DNA of 64,000 nucleotides from Paenisporosarcina quisquiliarum_A (GCF_043641925.1 NZ_JBHZRU010000002.1:186001-250000), one strand, 5' to 3'; counted from the first letter of the stretch, positions 1 to 8,101 are shown. Numbers and translations are program-made. The notes: generated by a model not told the origin, from the letters alone.

Positions 1-1
1 G

Positions 2-490
2 GAAGAAGAAATTAATGATCGTGTCATTTTGTTACTTGCTAAGCAACAACCCGTTGCAACCGATCTGCGTAGATTGATTGTTATGCTTAAAGCAGCCCAT
101 GATATGGAACGTGTAGGGGATTATGCGGTTAATATTGCAAAAGAGACAATTCGAGTAGGGAAGTCAGAATTTGTCTACCCAATACGCAATATCGAACAAA
201 TGAGAGATAAAACAATTGTCATGCTTGAACAAGTGATGCAAGCTTTCACTGAAGAAAATGTGGAGAAAGCGAGAGAAATCGCTGCTCTTGATGATCAAGT
301 GGATAGTTTATATGGTGAAACAATCCAACAATTATTAAGTGTTGGTGCAGAACATCCTGATAAATTAAGTCAAATCACTCAATTATCATTTGTTTGTAGA
401 TACTTAGAACGTTCAGCTGATCACGCAACGAATATTGCAGAGCAATTGTTCTACTTAGTAAAAGGTCGCCATTACGACTTAAACAATTAA
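2..490 (+). CDS. phoU: PhoU, phosphate-uptake regulator (5' end outside window)
   Basis: This is the C-terminal part of PhoU, the cytoplasmic helical-bundle protein that links the Pst phosphate transporter to the PhoR/PhoP two-component system. The reading frame is open from base 2, so the gene starts upstream and about 163 codons are seen. The stretch LAKQQPVATDLRRLIVMLKAAHDMERVGDYAVNIA holds the family's conserved E/DxxxD metal-site pattern, here ERVGD. It recurs as ERSAD near the C-terminus, reflecting the two-repeat PhoU fold. A strong hairpin terminator follows the stop. The family call is secure and only the length is unknown. Confidence 0.95.
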   Translation, partial: EEEINDRVILLLAKQQPVATDLRRLIVMLKAAHDMERVGDYAVNIAKETIRVGKSEFVYPIRNIEQMRDKTIVMLEQVMQAFTEENVEKAREIAALDDQVDSLYGETIQQLLSVGAEHPDKLSQITQLSFVCRYLERSADHATNIAEQLFYLVKGRHYDLNN

Positions 491-492
491 GT

Positions 493-530
493 AAAAGGCT
501 TATCCAATTTTATTGGATAAGCCTTTTATC
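493..530. terminator. Bidirectional terminator between phoU and the YqzC-like gene
   Basis: A perfect 16-bp inverted repeat (493-508 with 512-527) has a 3-nt loop and A/T runs on both sides. It can end transcription of phoU on the plus strand and of the convergent gene on the minus strand. Confidence 0.85.
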
Positions 531-531
531 G

Positions 532-1005
532 TCATTTCGTTATAAGATTCGCTATTTCTGCAATTGTCATAGATGAATTGAGTTCATAGGTGCCAATTTG
601 AATACCTTCTGACAACTTTTTGTCTTCTAGATATTGATAAAAATCTTTGCGGTTTTTAATAATATTGGTTTGTTCCAATATCGAGCTAATATCAGTTGAT
701 GTCATTCCTGAGCGTATAATAAGAACTGTTTTTATTTGATCGGATGATGGATCATCAAATTCTTCAACTTGTTCGTCTGTATTATTTTCTTTAGATATAG
801 CTTCTAAATCGAGCTGTATTTGGGCCAGTTGTTCTTTTGAGGTAGATAGCTCTGCTTGTAAAGACTTTAATTCTTCTGATTTAACAAGCTCATATCCGTT
901 AGGTGCAGTCTTACTAACGCCAGAAGAATTCGAAGTCGAAATAAATGTAAATAAAATGCCAGCCGTAAATAATCCAATACCAAGACCTTTGATTATAGAT
1001 GACAT
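532..1005 (-). CDS. Membrane-anchored protein with MltG/YceG-like LysM domain (YqzC-like)
   Basis: A 157-residue protein with one N-terminal membrane segment (about residues 5-24), an acidic and glutamine-rich predicted coiled coil (about 45-85), and a C-terminal domain of about 60 residues. That domain (IIRSGMTSTDISSILEQ, then IQIGTYELNSSMTIAEIANLI) resembles the LysM-like N-terminal module of the endolytic transglycosylase MltG. The MltG catalytic domain is absent, so an enzymatic role is unlikely and wall or septum binding is only an inference. Position and size fit B. subtilis YqzC, but that match is from memory. Its start overlaps the stop of the upstream gene as TGATG, so the two are probably translationally coupled. 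Confidence 0.7.
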   Translation of the reverse strand: MSSIIKGLGIGLFTAGILFTFISTSNSSGVSKTAPNGYELVKSEELKSLQAELSTSKEQLAQIQLDLEAISKENNTDEQVEEFDDPSSDQIKTVLIIRSGMTSTDISSILEQTNIIKNRKDFYQYLEDKKLSEGIQIGTYELNSSMTIAEIANLITK

Positions 1006-1361
1006 CAGCGTTTACCCCCGATTACCGAATGTACTTGTTCGATAGAAAGGGCTGAACGTTTACTAATTTCCTCATCATTATAACCTTGTTGATGAAGTGC
1101 GAGTACTTGGTTAACCAAAATTTCGTGTATCGGCTTTTTTGGTGCTTTACTCGATTTTAAGCTAATTTTAGGATCAATCATCAATTCTTCTTCTACAACT
1201 TTAAGTCGTCTTTTCAGTTGATTGATATCTTGATAATAATCAATTGATAAATCTTCAATTTCTTTTTCTAAGCGTTTGACTGGACTCTTCATAAAAAAAG
1301 AAAGAACAATTAATACCACGCCTGTAGCCATAATCAATATTTCTAGTGTCATACTTCTCAC
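1005..1361 (-). CDS. Small membrane-anchored protein with C-terminal helix-turn-helix-like tail (YqzD-like)
   Basis: A 118-residue protein of unknown function. It has an N-terminal membrane segment (ILIMATGVVLIVLSFFM, about residues 9-25), a charged coiled-coil stretch (about 30-65), and a C-terminal region ALHQQGYNDEEISKRSALSIEQVHSVI that looks like a helix-turn-helix of the sigma-70 region 4 type. A membrane-tethered DNA-binding protein is possible but unproven. It is the first gene of a minus-strand pair and is divergent from rpmG. Length and context suggest B. subtilis YqzD. A good ribosome-binding site (GAGGTGAGA on the minus strand) precedes the start. Confidence 0.65.
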   Translation of the reverse strand: MRSMTLEILIMATGVVLIVLSFFMKSPVKRLEKEIEDLSIDYYQDINQLKRRLKVVEEELMIDPKISLKSSKAPKKPIHEILVNQVLALHQQGYNDEEISKRSALSIEQVHSVIGGKR

Positions 1362-1448
1362 CTCAATTAGCTTCTTTGTTTTATTTTAGCATAATCACGA
1401 AGTTTTGAATGAAATGTTTAATTTCATACTAGATTTTTTCAGTAGCTA

Positions 1449-1457
1449 TGCTATAAT
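1449..1457 (+). promoter_or_regulatory. Extended -10 promoter for rpmG
   Basis: TG-N-TATAAT is an extended -10 element 67 bases before the rpmG start. No good -35 hexamer is present at 17-18 bases, as is common for extended -10 promoters. Confidence 0.5.
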
Positions 1458-1523
1458 AGGTTAGTCGTATAAATCATGCTCAAAAATGATAACTTGAATC
1501 CTGATTAAATGGGAGGGATAAAG

Positions 1524-1673
1524 ATGCGCGTTAATATTACACTAGCTTGCACAGATTGCGGCGAGCGCAACTACATTTCTAAGAAAAACAAGCGTAACAA
1601 CCCGGAACGTCTTGAAATGAAAAAGTATTGCTCACGTGAAAAGAAAATGACTGTTCACCGTGAAACAAAATAA
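1524..1673 (+). CDS. rpmG: 50S ribosomal protein L33
   Basis: A 49-residue large-subunit ribosomal protein, MRVNITLACTDCGERNYISK at its N-terminus. The CxxC pair (C9, C12) and C36 are visible, as expected for the RpmGA-type L33. GGGAGG lies 9 bases before the ATG. It is a single-gene unit, with its own promoter upstream and a strong terminator directly downstream. The same gene precedes yqgN in B. subtilis. Confidence 0.97.
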   Translation: MRVNITLACTDCGERNYISKKNKRNNPERLEMKKYCSREKKMTVHRETK

Positions 1674-1681
1674 TAACATTT

Positions 1682-1712
1682 AACCAAAACCTCGCGAGGT
1701 TTTGGTTTTTTT
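1682..1712 (+). terminator. rpmG terminator
   Basis: A 13-bp perfect inverted repeat (AACCAAAACCTCG and its complement, no spacer) is followed by a T run. Confidence 0.9.
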
Positions 1713-1728
1713 CATGGAGGGTATTTAA

Positions 1729-2310
1729 TTGGACAAAACAATCATGCGTAATGAAGTCTTATCTGTATTAAAAGAAATGGACTCACTAACATATCAAACC
1801 CGTTCTGCTCAAATCACTCAAAGTTTGCTGAATGAGGAACAAATCCTTCAATCTAAAATCATCGGCATTACCATCTCCTCATTTCCTGAAGTTGATACTT
1901 GGCATTTAATTGAACATCTTTGGTCACTTGGCATTCGTGTAGCAGTGCCAAAATGCCATGCTAAAACAAGAGATATGCAATTTTACGAAATTACTTCGTT
2001 CGATCAATTAGAAATTGTCTATATGAAATTACATGAACCGAAACCAGAAATTACGAATAAAATAAATGCGGAAGACATATCTTACCTTATTGTTCCTGGC
2101 GTTGTTTTTGATACTTTAGGATTTAGAGTTGGTTTTGGCGGCGGTTATTATGATCGCTTCTTACAGAAATATAAAGGAGCAACAATTTCATTAGCATTTG
2201 ATGAACAAGTGGTTCCGACAGTACCAAAAGAACATCATGATTTACCAGTGGACATCATTTTAACAGATCAAAATAAATGGATATGTCATGCTCAAAGAGG
2301 TAAGTCATGA
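1729..2310 (+). CDS. 5-formyltetrahydrofolate cyclo-ligase (5,10-methenyl-THF synthetase)
   Basis: A 193-residue cytoplasmic enzyme that converts 5-formyl-THF and ATP to 5,10-methenyl-THF, returning the storage folate to the one-carbon pool. The C-terminal signature FRVGFGGGYYDRFL (about residues 133-146) is the family's nucleotide-binding loop, and PGVVFD precedes it. It starts at TTG 1729, seven bases after GGAGGG. Its stop overlaps the next gene by 4 bases (ATGA). It matches B. subtilis YqgN in sequence type and position after rpmG. Confidence 0.93.
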   Translation: MDKTIMRNEVLSVLKEMDSLTYQTRSAQITQSLLNEEQILQSKIIGITISSFPEVDTWHLIEHLWSLGIRVAVPKCHAKTRDMQFYEITSFDQLEIVYMKLHEPKPEITNKINAEDISYLIVPGVVFDTLGFRVGFGGGYYDRFLQKYKGATISLAFDEQVVPTVPKEHHDLPVDIILTDQNKWICHAQRGKS

Positions 2311-2498
2311 AAAACTTATACGATGTTATGCAATTGCTGAAAAAATATGGGACATATATTTATACGAAAGACCGACTTTCAGATGCCATGTTAATGGAAG
2401 ATGAAGTTCGAGAATTATATAATGCTGGTGTTTTGGATTTGAAAGATTTTCAAATGGTCATTCTAATCCTTAGACAGGAAGCTGCGAAGCACAAATGA
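2307..2498 (+). CDS. yqgQ: YqgQ family protein (DUF910)
   Basis: A 63-residue, probably helical, cytoplasmic protein of unknown function. The sequence YDVMQLLKKYGTYIYTKDR and the tail LKDFQMVILILRQE are typical of the YqgQ family. It overlaps the cyclo-ligase stop by 4 bases, so translation is probably coupled. In B. subtilis the rhomboid protease gluP lies before yqgQ and glucokinase glcK after it; both are missing here. Confidence 0.9.
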   Translation: MKNLYDVMQLLKKYGTYIYTKDRLSDAMLMEDEVRELYNAGVLDLKDFQMVILILRQEAAKHK

Positions 2499-2517
2499 GC
2501 ATTTCAATAGGAGGAAT

Positions 2518-2547
2518 TGATAATCTTACTGGTTATCATTTTTTTTT
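2518..2547 (+). terminator. Terminator after yqgQ
   Basis: An 8-bp stem (2518-2525 with 2531-2538, one G-U pair) with loop TTACT is followed by nine T residues. Confidence 0.75.
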
Positions 2548-2578
2548 GGAATAAAGGCATTTTCAAGAGATTACAAAT

Positions 2579-2610
2579 AAACATAAAAAATATGAAACTT
2601 TTTTATGTTT
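2579..2610. repeat. AT-rich inverted repeat upstream of ltaS
   Basis: A perfect 12-bp inverted repeat, AAACATAAAAAA and TTTTTTATGTTT, with an 8-base spacer. It lies 30 bases past the yqgQ terminator and about 160 bases before ltaS. It could be a weak hairpin or a regulator site; its role is unknown. Confidence 0.5.
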
Positions 2611-2690
2611 TATCCGTCTAATAAAGGGTATATGAATTGTTGAGACATTTTTATATGATAACTCATGCATATGAACTGTAAGTTGCGATA

Positions 2691-2718
2691 TTGTAAAAAA
2701 AGTATTAAGATATAATAA
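2691..2718 (+). promoter_or_regulatory. Possible sigma-A promoter for ltaS
   Basis: TTGTAA at 2691-2696 is followed by TATAAT at 2711 (14-base spacing) or TAATAA at 2713 (16-base spacing). The elements are reasonable but the spacing is short, so this is only a candidate. Confidence 0.4.
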
Positions 2719-2770
2719 TGTTCTCTCGAATATCTTACTAAAGATAAGGGAGATTAGAGGAGGATGTTGA

Positions 2771-4672
2771 ATGAAGACCTTTAATTGGCCAAAACATTCG
2801 ATTCTGGCAATTGCCATAGTATTGACATGGATAAAAACATATGTTGTTTATCATATAAGTTTTGACATGAAAATTGAAAATGTTATGCAACAATTAATAT
2901 TGTTTTTGAATCCACTTAGTTTTCTATTGTTTATTTATGGAGTTTCACTTTTCTTTAAATCCGTAAAAGCTAGAAATCGATATTTACTGATTACCAGCAG
3001 CGTACTCGCAGTTATTTTATATGCGAACGTAGCTTTCTATCGTTTCTTTAGCGATTTCATCACGTTGCCGGTATTATTCCAAACGAGCAACTTTGGTGAT
3101 TTAGGAGCTTCTGCTGCAGAAAGTATTTTCGTAACAGATGTATTGTATTTTGCAGACGTTGTGATACTTTTCATCGTTATGAAATTTATTGTGGTTGAAA
3201 AAGAATTTGGCGTTATTAAACCTGCTATTCGTAAAGCTTACTTTGTTTTAGCAGCAGCAGTGTTGTTTTTAAATTTAGGATTATCTGAAACAGAACGTCC
3301 TCAACTTTTAACACGTAGTTTTGATCGTGAGTTATTAGTTAAAAATATTGGGACATATAACTACCACATCTATGATATTTATATTCAGTCAAAATCTCAT
3401 GCTCAACGAGCTTTAGCTGATGGTAGTGAACTTGTAGAAGTAAATAACTTTGTTCGTTCTAATCAAGCAGAACCAGATGTGGAAGTTTTCGGATTAGCTG
3501 AAGGTAAAAACTTGATTGTTGTTTCACTTGAATCACTTCAAACATTTGTGATGAATGAAGAAATGAACGGTCAAGTTGTTACACCTTTCTTAAATGAGTT
3601 ATCTAGCGATAAAGATACATTCTACTTCCCAAACTTTTATCATCAAACGGGATTAGGCAAAACGTCCGATTCTGAATTCCTAGTTGAAAATGGATTATAT
3701 CCATTAGGCGGTGGAGCTGTATTCTTTACTCATAGTGGGAATACTTATAACTCAATGGCTGAAAGACTTGGAGACAACGGTTATTTTACAAATGTTATGC
3801 ATGCTAATAACAAGAGTTTCTGGAATCGTGACATGATGTATAATGCTTTAAATGTTGATAAGTTTTACGACGTTGATAGCTATACAGTTGAAGATGGCGA
3901 TGCTGTAAACTGGGGTTTAAAAGATATTCCTTTCTTTGAGCAATCTGTCGATCATATGACAGAAATGCCACAACCTTTTTACTCTCGTTTAATCACTCTA
4001 ACGAATCATTATCCTTTCCATTTAGATGAACCAGATCAATTCATACCAGAGTATGATTCCAATTCTGGAACATTAAATCGTTATTTCCAGACTGCACGTT
4101 ATATGGATGAATCGGTTAAACTCTTGTTTGAAGATCTAAAAGAAAAAGGACTTTACGAAAATTCAATTATCGTTATGTATGGTGATCACTATGGTATCTC
4201 TGAAAATCATAATGATGCAATGGCACAATATTTAGGGAAAGAAATTACTCCTTTTGAAAGTGCTCAATTACAACGCGTACCATTCTTCATTCATGTCCCT
4301 GGATCTGATAAAGGTCAAGTAGTCGAAGAAGTATCTGGACAGATTGATATTCGACCAACTTTATTACATTTACTTGGTATTGAAACAAGTAAAGATATGC
4401 AACTTGGTGCAGATGTTTTCTCTGAAGACCACGAAGAATTTGTCGTGTTTAGAGATGGTCGATTTGTAACTAAAGATTTTGTTTATGCTGGGAATACATG
4501 CTATGAGAAAGAAACAGGTTTAGCAACTGATGCAGCATCATGTGCTCCTTATACAGAGCGCGCAGCTGAAGAACTAGGCTACTCAGATCAAATTATCAAT
4601 GGTGATTTACTCAGATTTTACGATGTGAAAACGGGTAATTTATTAATTGATGAAGCGAATCAATCTAAATAA
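2771..4672 (+). CDS. ltaS: Lipoteichoic acid synthase (LtaS family)
   Basis: A 633-residue membrane enzyme that moves glycerol-phosphate from phosphatidylglycerol onto the growing lipoteichoic acid chain outside the cell. Five membrane segments fill about residues 1-175, followed by an extracellular sulfatase-fold domain. Catalytic and manganese-site residues are visible: E254 (VSLESLQ), the nucleophile T298 in GLGKTSDSEF, and D472-H473 in YGDHYG. Size and residues match the S. aureus LtaS and B. subtilis LtaS/YfnI/YqgS/YvgJ group. Position after yqgQ matches yqgS, but which paralogue it replaces cannot be told here. GAGGAGG precedes the ATG, and it is a single-gene unit with a strong terminator. 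Confidence 0.95.
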   Translation: MKTFNWPKHSILAIAIVLTWIKTYVVYHISFDMKIENVMQQLILFLNPLSFLLFIYGVSLFFKSVKARNRYLLITSSVLAVILYANVAFYRFFSDFITLPVLFQTSNFGDLGASAAESIFVTDVLYFADVVILFIVMKFIVVEKEFGVIKPAIRKAYFVLAAAVLFLNLGLSETERPQLLTRSFDRELLVKNIGTYNYHIYDIYIQSKSHAQRALADGSELVEVNNFVRSNQAEPDVEVFGLAEGKNLIVVSLESLQTFVMNEEMNGQVVTPFLNELSSDKDTFYFPNFYHQTGLGKTSDSEFLVENGLYPLGGGAVFFTHSGNTYNSMAERLGDNGYFTNVMHANNKSFWNRDMMYNALNVDKFYDVDSYTVEDGDAVNWGLKDIPFFEQSVDHMTEMPQPFYSRLITLTNHYPFHLDEPDQFIPEYDSNSGTLNRYFQTARYMDESVKLLFEDLKEKGLYENSIIVMYGDHYGISENHNDAMAQYLGKEITPFESAQLQRVPFFIHVPGSDKGQVVEEVSGQIDIRPTLLHLLGIETSKDMQLGADVFSEDHEEFVVFRDGRFVTKDFVYAGNTCYEKETGLATDAASCAPYTERAAEELGYSDQIINGDLLRFYDVKTGNLLIDEANQSK

Positions 4673-4678
4673 AAATGT

Positions 4679-4727
4679 AAACCGTTTGTGATGAGCAGAG
4701 TATTGCTTATTACAAACGGTTTTTTTT
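4679..4727 (+). terminator. ltaS terminator
   Basis: An 11-bp stem (AACCGTTTGT arm at 4679, complementary arm ending at 4721) with a long loop is followed by a T run. Confidence 0.85.
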
Positions 4728-4881
4728 ATTAAGTTTCGGAATCTGTAGAGATTTCTACTGCATAAAGATACGAATTTATTCTCCTTGCACTTCCAGAAAA
4801 TACTCTACCAAAATAAATATGCAATTGCCTGAAACAAAATTTGATTTTAAACGTACTACTTTAAAAGAGGAGGTGGTCTGT

Positions 4882-5997
4882 TTGAAACGGTTGATAATAA
4901 TCTTGGTGGCAATTCTATTGATATATGGTTGTAAAGATGATCAACCTAATGTCGCTGTTTCAACAGCACAACCTCCAATGGAAAGTCCTGAAACTCCAAA
5001 TGAAGTCAATGAAGTAAAGATCCCTTCACAATATTTTGCTAGAAGTGAGGAGTTCGACCGAGTCATTGGTTGGATTTCTGAAACAGAAATAATGTTTTTA
5101 GAGAAAAATATGGAAGGGTCACATGTTTATACATACGATTTGAATTCCAATAAAAAAACACATCATGCAACTGTTGATATGCCTATAAATGATGTGATTA
5201 TACATCCTTCAAAATCTCACTTTACTTTACTTATGTCAGAAAATTCGCTTCAAGCAACAATTGGGATATATGAAATGGGTGGTACTAAGGTAGATGAATT
5301 AACTATAGAGTCTTCTGAAATTGTATTTGAGTGGCATCCAGCTCAAGTTGAATTGATGACGGTTACTGCTTTTTATGAAGATTGGACATTCGATACTTTT
5401 AGGTACTCAAGTAAAACTCAAATACTGGAACTAATTTCATCTTCTCAGCCGTTTTTGGAATGGGCTTCGGATAATGAATTAGTGGGGGTGGAGTGGAATG
5501 AAACTGATGCATTATCTGGAGGTCCACTAACGACAATTTCTATATCAGATGGTTTAATTTCTAAGTCTGAGGAGAGTAACTATATATTTGTTGATTACTT
5601 TGAAGATTTATCATTAACCGTTCAAATTGATCAAGAAAGGGAACTATTCATTTACAAACTTTCTGATTTAAAAAATAAAACGGAGAAAATATTTGATACT
5701 CCTGCAATCAGTAATTATTCACAGTGGTTTATTCCGGAAATAATTTGGACAAATCAAGAATCATTCTTAACTTATATTTCACCTAATTCTGGTCTTTTAG
5801 ATGTAAATCAAAGTAAATTAGAGTTAGTGGAATTTAGTTTTAAATCCGAAAACGAACGTGTTCAATTTGATGAAGGATATGTTCAATTGATTTGCTCGCC
5901 AAATGGGGAGTACTGTTTAAAGGGCGAAGGCTTGTTCACGATAATTAATTTGAATAGTGGGGAAGAATTCAAGTGGATTGAATATATTTCGGAATGA
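4882..5997 (+). CDS. yqgU: YqgU-like lipoprotein, probable beta-propeller
   Basis: A 371-residue secreted lipoprotein of unknown function. The start is placed at TTG 4882, eight bases or less after a strong AGAGGAGGTGG site. From there the product begins with a short signal peptide, LKRLIIILVAILLIYGC, ending in a lipobox cysteine. An earlier in-frame ATG at 4819 would bury this signal and has no ribosome site. The mature part is rich in short beta-strand patterns (SETEIMFLEK, YTYDLNSNKKTHH, SPNGEYCLKG) like WD/TolB-type propellers. Length and position after yqgS match B. subtilis YqgU; the intervening yqgT peptidase gene is missing. Confidence 0.75.
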   Translation: MKRLIIILVAILLIYGCKDDQPNVAVSTAQPPMESPETPNEVNEVKIPSQYFARSEEFDRVIGWISETEIMFLEKNMEGSHVYTYDLNSNKKTHHATVDMPINDVIIHPSKSHFTLLMSENSLQATIGIYEMGGTKVDELTIESSEIVFEWHPAQVELMTVTAFYEDWTFDTFRYSSKTQILELISSSQPFLEWASDNELVGVEWNETDALSGGPLTTISISDGLISKSEESNYIFVDYFEDLSLTVQIDQERELFIYKLSDLKNKTEKIFDTPAISNYSQWFIPEIIWTNQESFLTYISPNSGLLDVNQSKLELVEFSFKSENERVQFDEGYVQLICSPNGEYCLKGEGLFTIINLNSGEEFKWIEYISE

Positions 5998-6030
5998 AAA
6001 AAGCTGACGAATTAATTCGTCAGCTTTTTC
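5997..6030. terminator. Bidirectional terminator between yqgU and yqgW
   Basis: A near-perfect palindrome with arms AAGCTGACGAATT and AATTCGTCAGCTT is flanked by A and T runs. It serves two convergent genes. Confidence 0.85.
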
Positions 6031-6037
6031 GTATTGA

Positions 6038-6217
6038 TTAATGTAGTGATGGTGGATAGCCTTGGTCTATAATTGTCATTACAGTAAACCAAGCGAAAAT
6101 AGCAAAGGTTGCTACATTAAAGACTACACCTAAAAGGTTTTTCTCTTTAATAGCTTGAACGGTTCCTACTGCACCGAGAATTGCCACAAGGCCAAAAATA
6201 ACCATTAATAAGTTCAT
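6038..6217 (-). CDS. yqgW: Small membrane protein, DUF2759 (YqgW-like)
   Basis: A 59-residue membrane protein with two hydrophobic segments: MNLLMVIFGLVAILGAVGTV, and FNVATFAIFAWFTVMTII. Function is unknown. The start is set at the ATG (6215-6217) preceded on the minus strand by AAAGGAG at 7-8 bases. A longer reading up to 6268 lacks a ribosome site. The position between yqgU and the metallo-hydrolase yqgX matches B. subtilis YqgW. Confidence 0.75.
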   Translation of the reverse strand: MNLLMVIFGLVAILGAVGTVQAIKEKNLLGVVFNVATFAIFAWFTVMTIIDQGYPPSLH

Positions 6218-6380
6218 TAAGGACACTCCTTTTGACATTAGAAAATGAATGTCGAATACACGTTTCATGTACCATTATATGTTTTATTTAAGCATTTGTC
6301 GAGGATAAAAAGTGAACGTTCTTTGAACGTGTATGTTTTCCTAGGCTACTATCTGATACAATACACGAGAGGTGATTTGC

Positions 6381-7019
6381 ATGTTAAATATACGTACCTA
6401 TCCACTTGGACCATTACAAACGAATTGTTATGTCGTTTCAAATAAGGATAAAGAATGTTTAGTATTTGATCCAGGTGAAGAAGGATTAAAATTAATCAAA
6501 GAATTGAAGAAAATGCAGCTAAAACCAATAGCGATTGTTTTAACACATGCTCATTTTGATCATATAGGAGCAGTGGATGCTGTTAGAGATGAATTTAAAG
6601 TTCCTGTTTATATTCATCAGGCCGAAAAAGATTGGTTAACGAACCCTCTTAAAAATGGTTCATCAAGATTTAATGAACTGCCTAATATATCTGGAAAACC
6701 AGCCGATATCTTAATTGATGAAGAATCTACTCTTGAAATCGGTACTTTCTCTTTTCACGTCATCCATACTCCTGGTCATTCTCCAGGTAGTTTAACATTT
6801 TGGTTTAAACATGATGAATTTGCAATCGTTGGAGATACTTTATTCCAAGGAAGTATAGGACGAACCGATCTTCCCAATGGAGATGAAAAAGTATTAATGA
6901 AATCGATTCATGAAAAAATATTGACACTTCCAGAACAAACTATGTGTTATCCTGGTCACGGTTACCCAACTACACCGGAAGAAGAAATGAATCATAACCC
7001 TTTTTTAAACGGCTTTTAA
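6381..7019 (+). CDS. yqgX: Metallo-beta-lactamase-fold hydrolase, glyoxalase II type (YqgX)
   Basis: A 212-residue cytoplasmic hydrolase with the metal-binding motif THAHFDH (about residues 57-63), followed by HTPGHSPGS and GDTLF, which give the remaining metal ligands. The family acts on thioesters, persulfides or related small molecules. YqgX-type proteins are often labelled glyoxalase II, which is plausible but not proven for this gene. The start is ATG 6381, seven bases after GAGAGGTGA; the in-frame GTG at 6372 lies within that site. It is convergent with yqgY, with a shared terminator. Confidence 0.88.
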   Translation: MLNIRTYPLGPLQTNCYVVSNKDKECLVFDPGEEGLKLIKELKKMQLKPIAIVLTHAHFDHIGAVDAVRDEFKVPVYIHQAEKDWLTNPLKNGSSRFNELPNISGKPADILIDEESTLEIGTFSFHVIHTPGHSPGSLTFWFKHDEFAIVGDTLFQGSIGRTDLPNGDEKVLMKSIHEKILTLPEQTMCYPGHGYPTTPEEEMNHNPFLNGF

Positions 7020-7026
7020 CAAAATA

Positions 7027-7062
7027 AAACAGCTTGCATCATATGATGCAAGCTGTTTTTTT
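7027..7062. terminator. Bidirectional terminator between yqgX and yqgY
   Basis: AACAGCTTGCATCAT and its complement form a stem with almost no loop and are flanked by A and T runs. It fits both converging genes. Confidence 0.88.
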
Positions 7063-7070
7063 GTTTTTGA

Positions 7071-7313
7071 TTAATGCCCTGCTCCTGGTACGTGTATAAA
7101 CGTTGTATAGTACGTGAAGCCTGCAAAGAAGATTGTTAAGTAAGCTCCAAAAATATAGATATACATACGTTCTGTAAGGTTCAAGAACCCTAGAAGAAGG
7201 AATAATCCAGTGTTCGCTAACATTAATAAAGAAGCTTCTGTCATATCACCTAAATGAAACATAACTGCAAAAATACCTGTCCAGAAACCCATAACTTTAT
7301 ACATATTGTTCAT
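7071..7313 (-). CDS. yqgY: Small membrane protein, DUF2626 (YqgY-like)
   Basis: An 80-residue membrane protein with two or three hydrophobic segments. The conserved-looking block YKVMGFWTGIFAVMFHLGDM is followed by ERMYIYIFGAYLTIFFAGFTYY and the C-terminal PGAGH, all typical of DUF2626/YqgY. Function is unknown. The start (7311-7313) follows AAAGGAGGAA on the minus strand; the frame extends to 7343, but those upstream codons include the ribosome site itself. Confidence 0.82.
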   Translation of the reverse strand: MNNMYKVMGFWTGIFAVMFHLGDMTEASLLMLANTGLFLLLGFLNLTERMYIYIFGAYLTIFFAGFTYYTTFIHVPGAGH

Positions 7314-7640
7314 GAGTAGTTCCTCCTTTAAAAAACCATACAATAATCTCTTACTTATTATAAATGATTCTAATCGAAAATGTAAACTCTAGATTGCCTA
7401 TAGATTGTGACAAACCAGTGTAGAGTGAATATTTTTAATCTAATTTGAATGAGTTTGTTTAAATTGGCTGTTTTAATAGGGTCCTTGAAATCAATTTAAG
7501 TCATAAAAATCAGGCTTATACAAATTAAAAAGCAAAGTCCAAAATTTTATTTATAATTACTGAACAATTAACGTGACAAAACATATACAAATGTTGTACA
7601 GTATGTATAACGTAAAAATAATGAAATGGAGGAATTAGAA
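7314..7640. other. Divergent intergenic region, yqgY/mgsR
   Basis: No gene is visible. It must hold the promoters of both divergent genes. Near mgsR there is a short palindrome TACAA-ATG-TTGTA (around 7586-7599) and an AT-rich TATAAC, but no convincing -35/-10 pair. No coding potential or structured RNA was recognised. Confidence 0.4.
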
Positions 7641-8018
7641 ATGAATCCTGTTACATTCTTTACTTATCCATCATGTACATCATGTCGTAAAACAAAAAAA
7701 TGGTTGGTTGCAAATAACGTGGAGTTTAAGGAAAGACATCTATTCCGCCAAACTCCAACTGCTGAAGAATTATATTCTTTGTTATCATTAACAACTGAAG
7801 GACTTGATGAAATATTAGCTACAAGAAGTCAGTCATTTAAAGACCTAAATGTAGAAATAGAAGATCTACCACTTTCACAAGTTGTAGAATTGATTATTCA
7901 AGATCCAAAATTATTGAGACGTCCAATTATTTCAGATGGAAAACGCTTAGTAGTGGGGTATCAACCGGAACATTTAAAAAGTTTTATAAGCAAAATTAAA
8001 TTTTCTGAAGCTGTATAA
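7641..8018 (+). CDS. mgsR: MgsR-like regulator, Spx/ArsC family
   Basis: A 125-residue thioredoxin-fold regulator. The N-terminal FFTYPSCTSCRKTKKWL holds the redox CxxC switch of Spx-family proteins, which bind the alpha-subunit C-terminal domain of RNA polymerase. RRPIISDGKRLVVGYQP near the end is the conserved family tail. In B. subtilis, MgsR (YqgZ) controls part of the general stress regulon. Position between yqgY and comGA and length both match. The start is ATG 7641, right after GGAGGAATTAGAA; the ATG at 7626 lies upstream of that site. Confidence 0.85.
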   Translation: MNPVTFFTYPSCTSCRKTKKWLVANNVEFKERHLFRQTPTAEELYSLLSLTTEGLDEILATRSQSFKDLNVEIEDLPLSQVVELIIQDPKLLRRPIISDGKRLVVGYQPEHLKSFISKIKFSEAV

Positions 8019-8023
8019 TAGGT

Positions 8024-8068
8024 AAAATAAAAATTTCCTGCCATAAAAGGTAGGAAATTTTTATTTTA
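8024..8068 (+). terminator. mgsR terminator
   Basis: A long AT-rich stem (AAAATAAAAATTTCCT arm and complement) with a GCC/GGT core and an ATAAAA loop ends in T-rich sequence. Confidence 0.75.
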
Positions 8069-8101
8069 AGGAAAAAGCTTCCATTTAAAACGAGCAGCAA
8101 G

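Noticed and set aside
2563..2817. Minus-strand open frame upstream of ltaS
   Set aside because: It overlaps the ltaS promoter region and start, is very AT-rich and has no recognisable domain.
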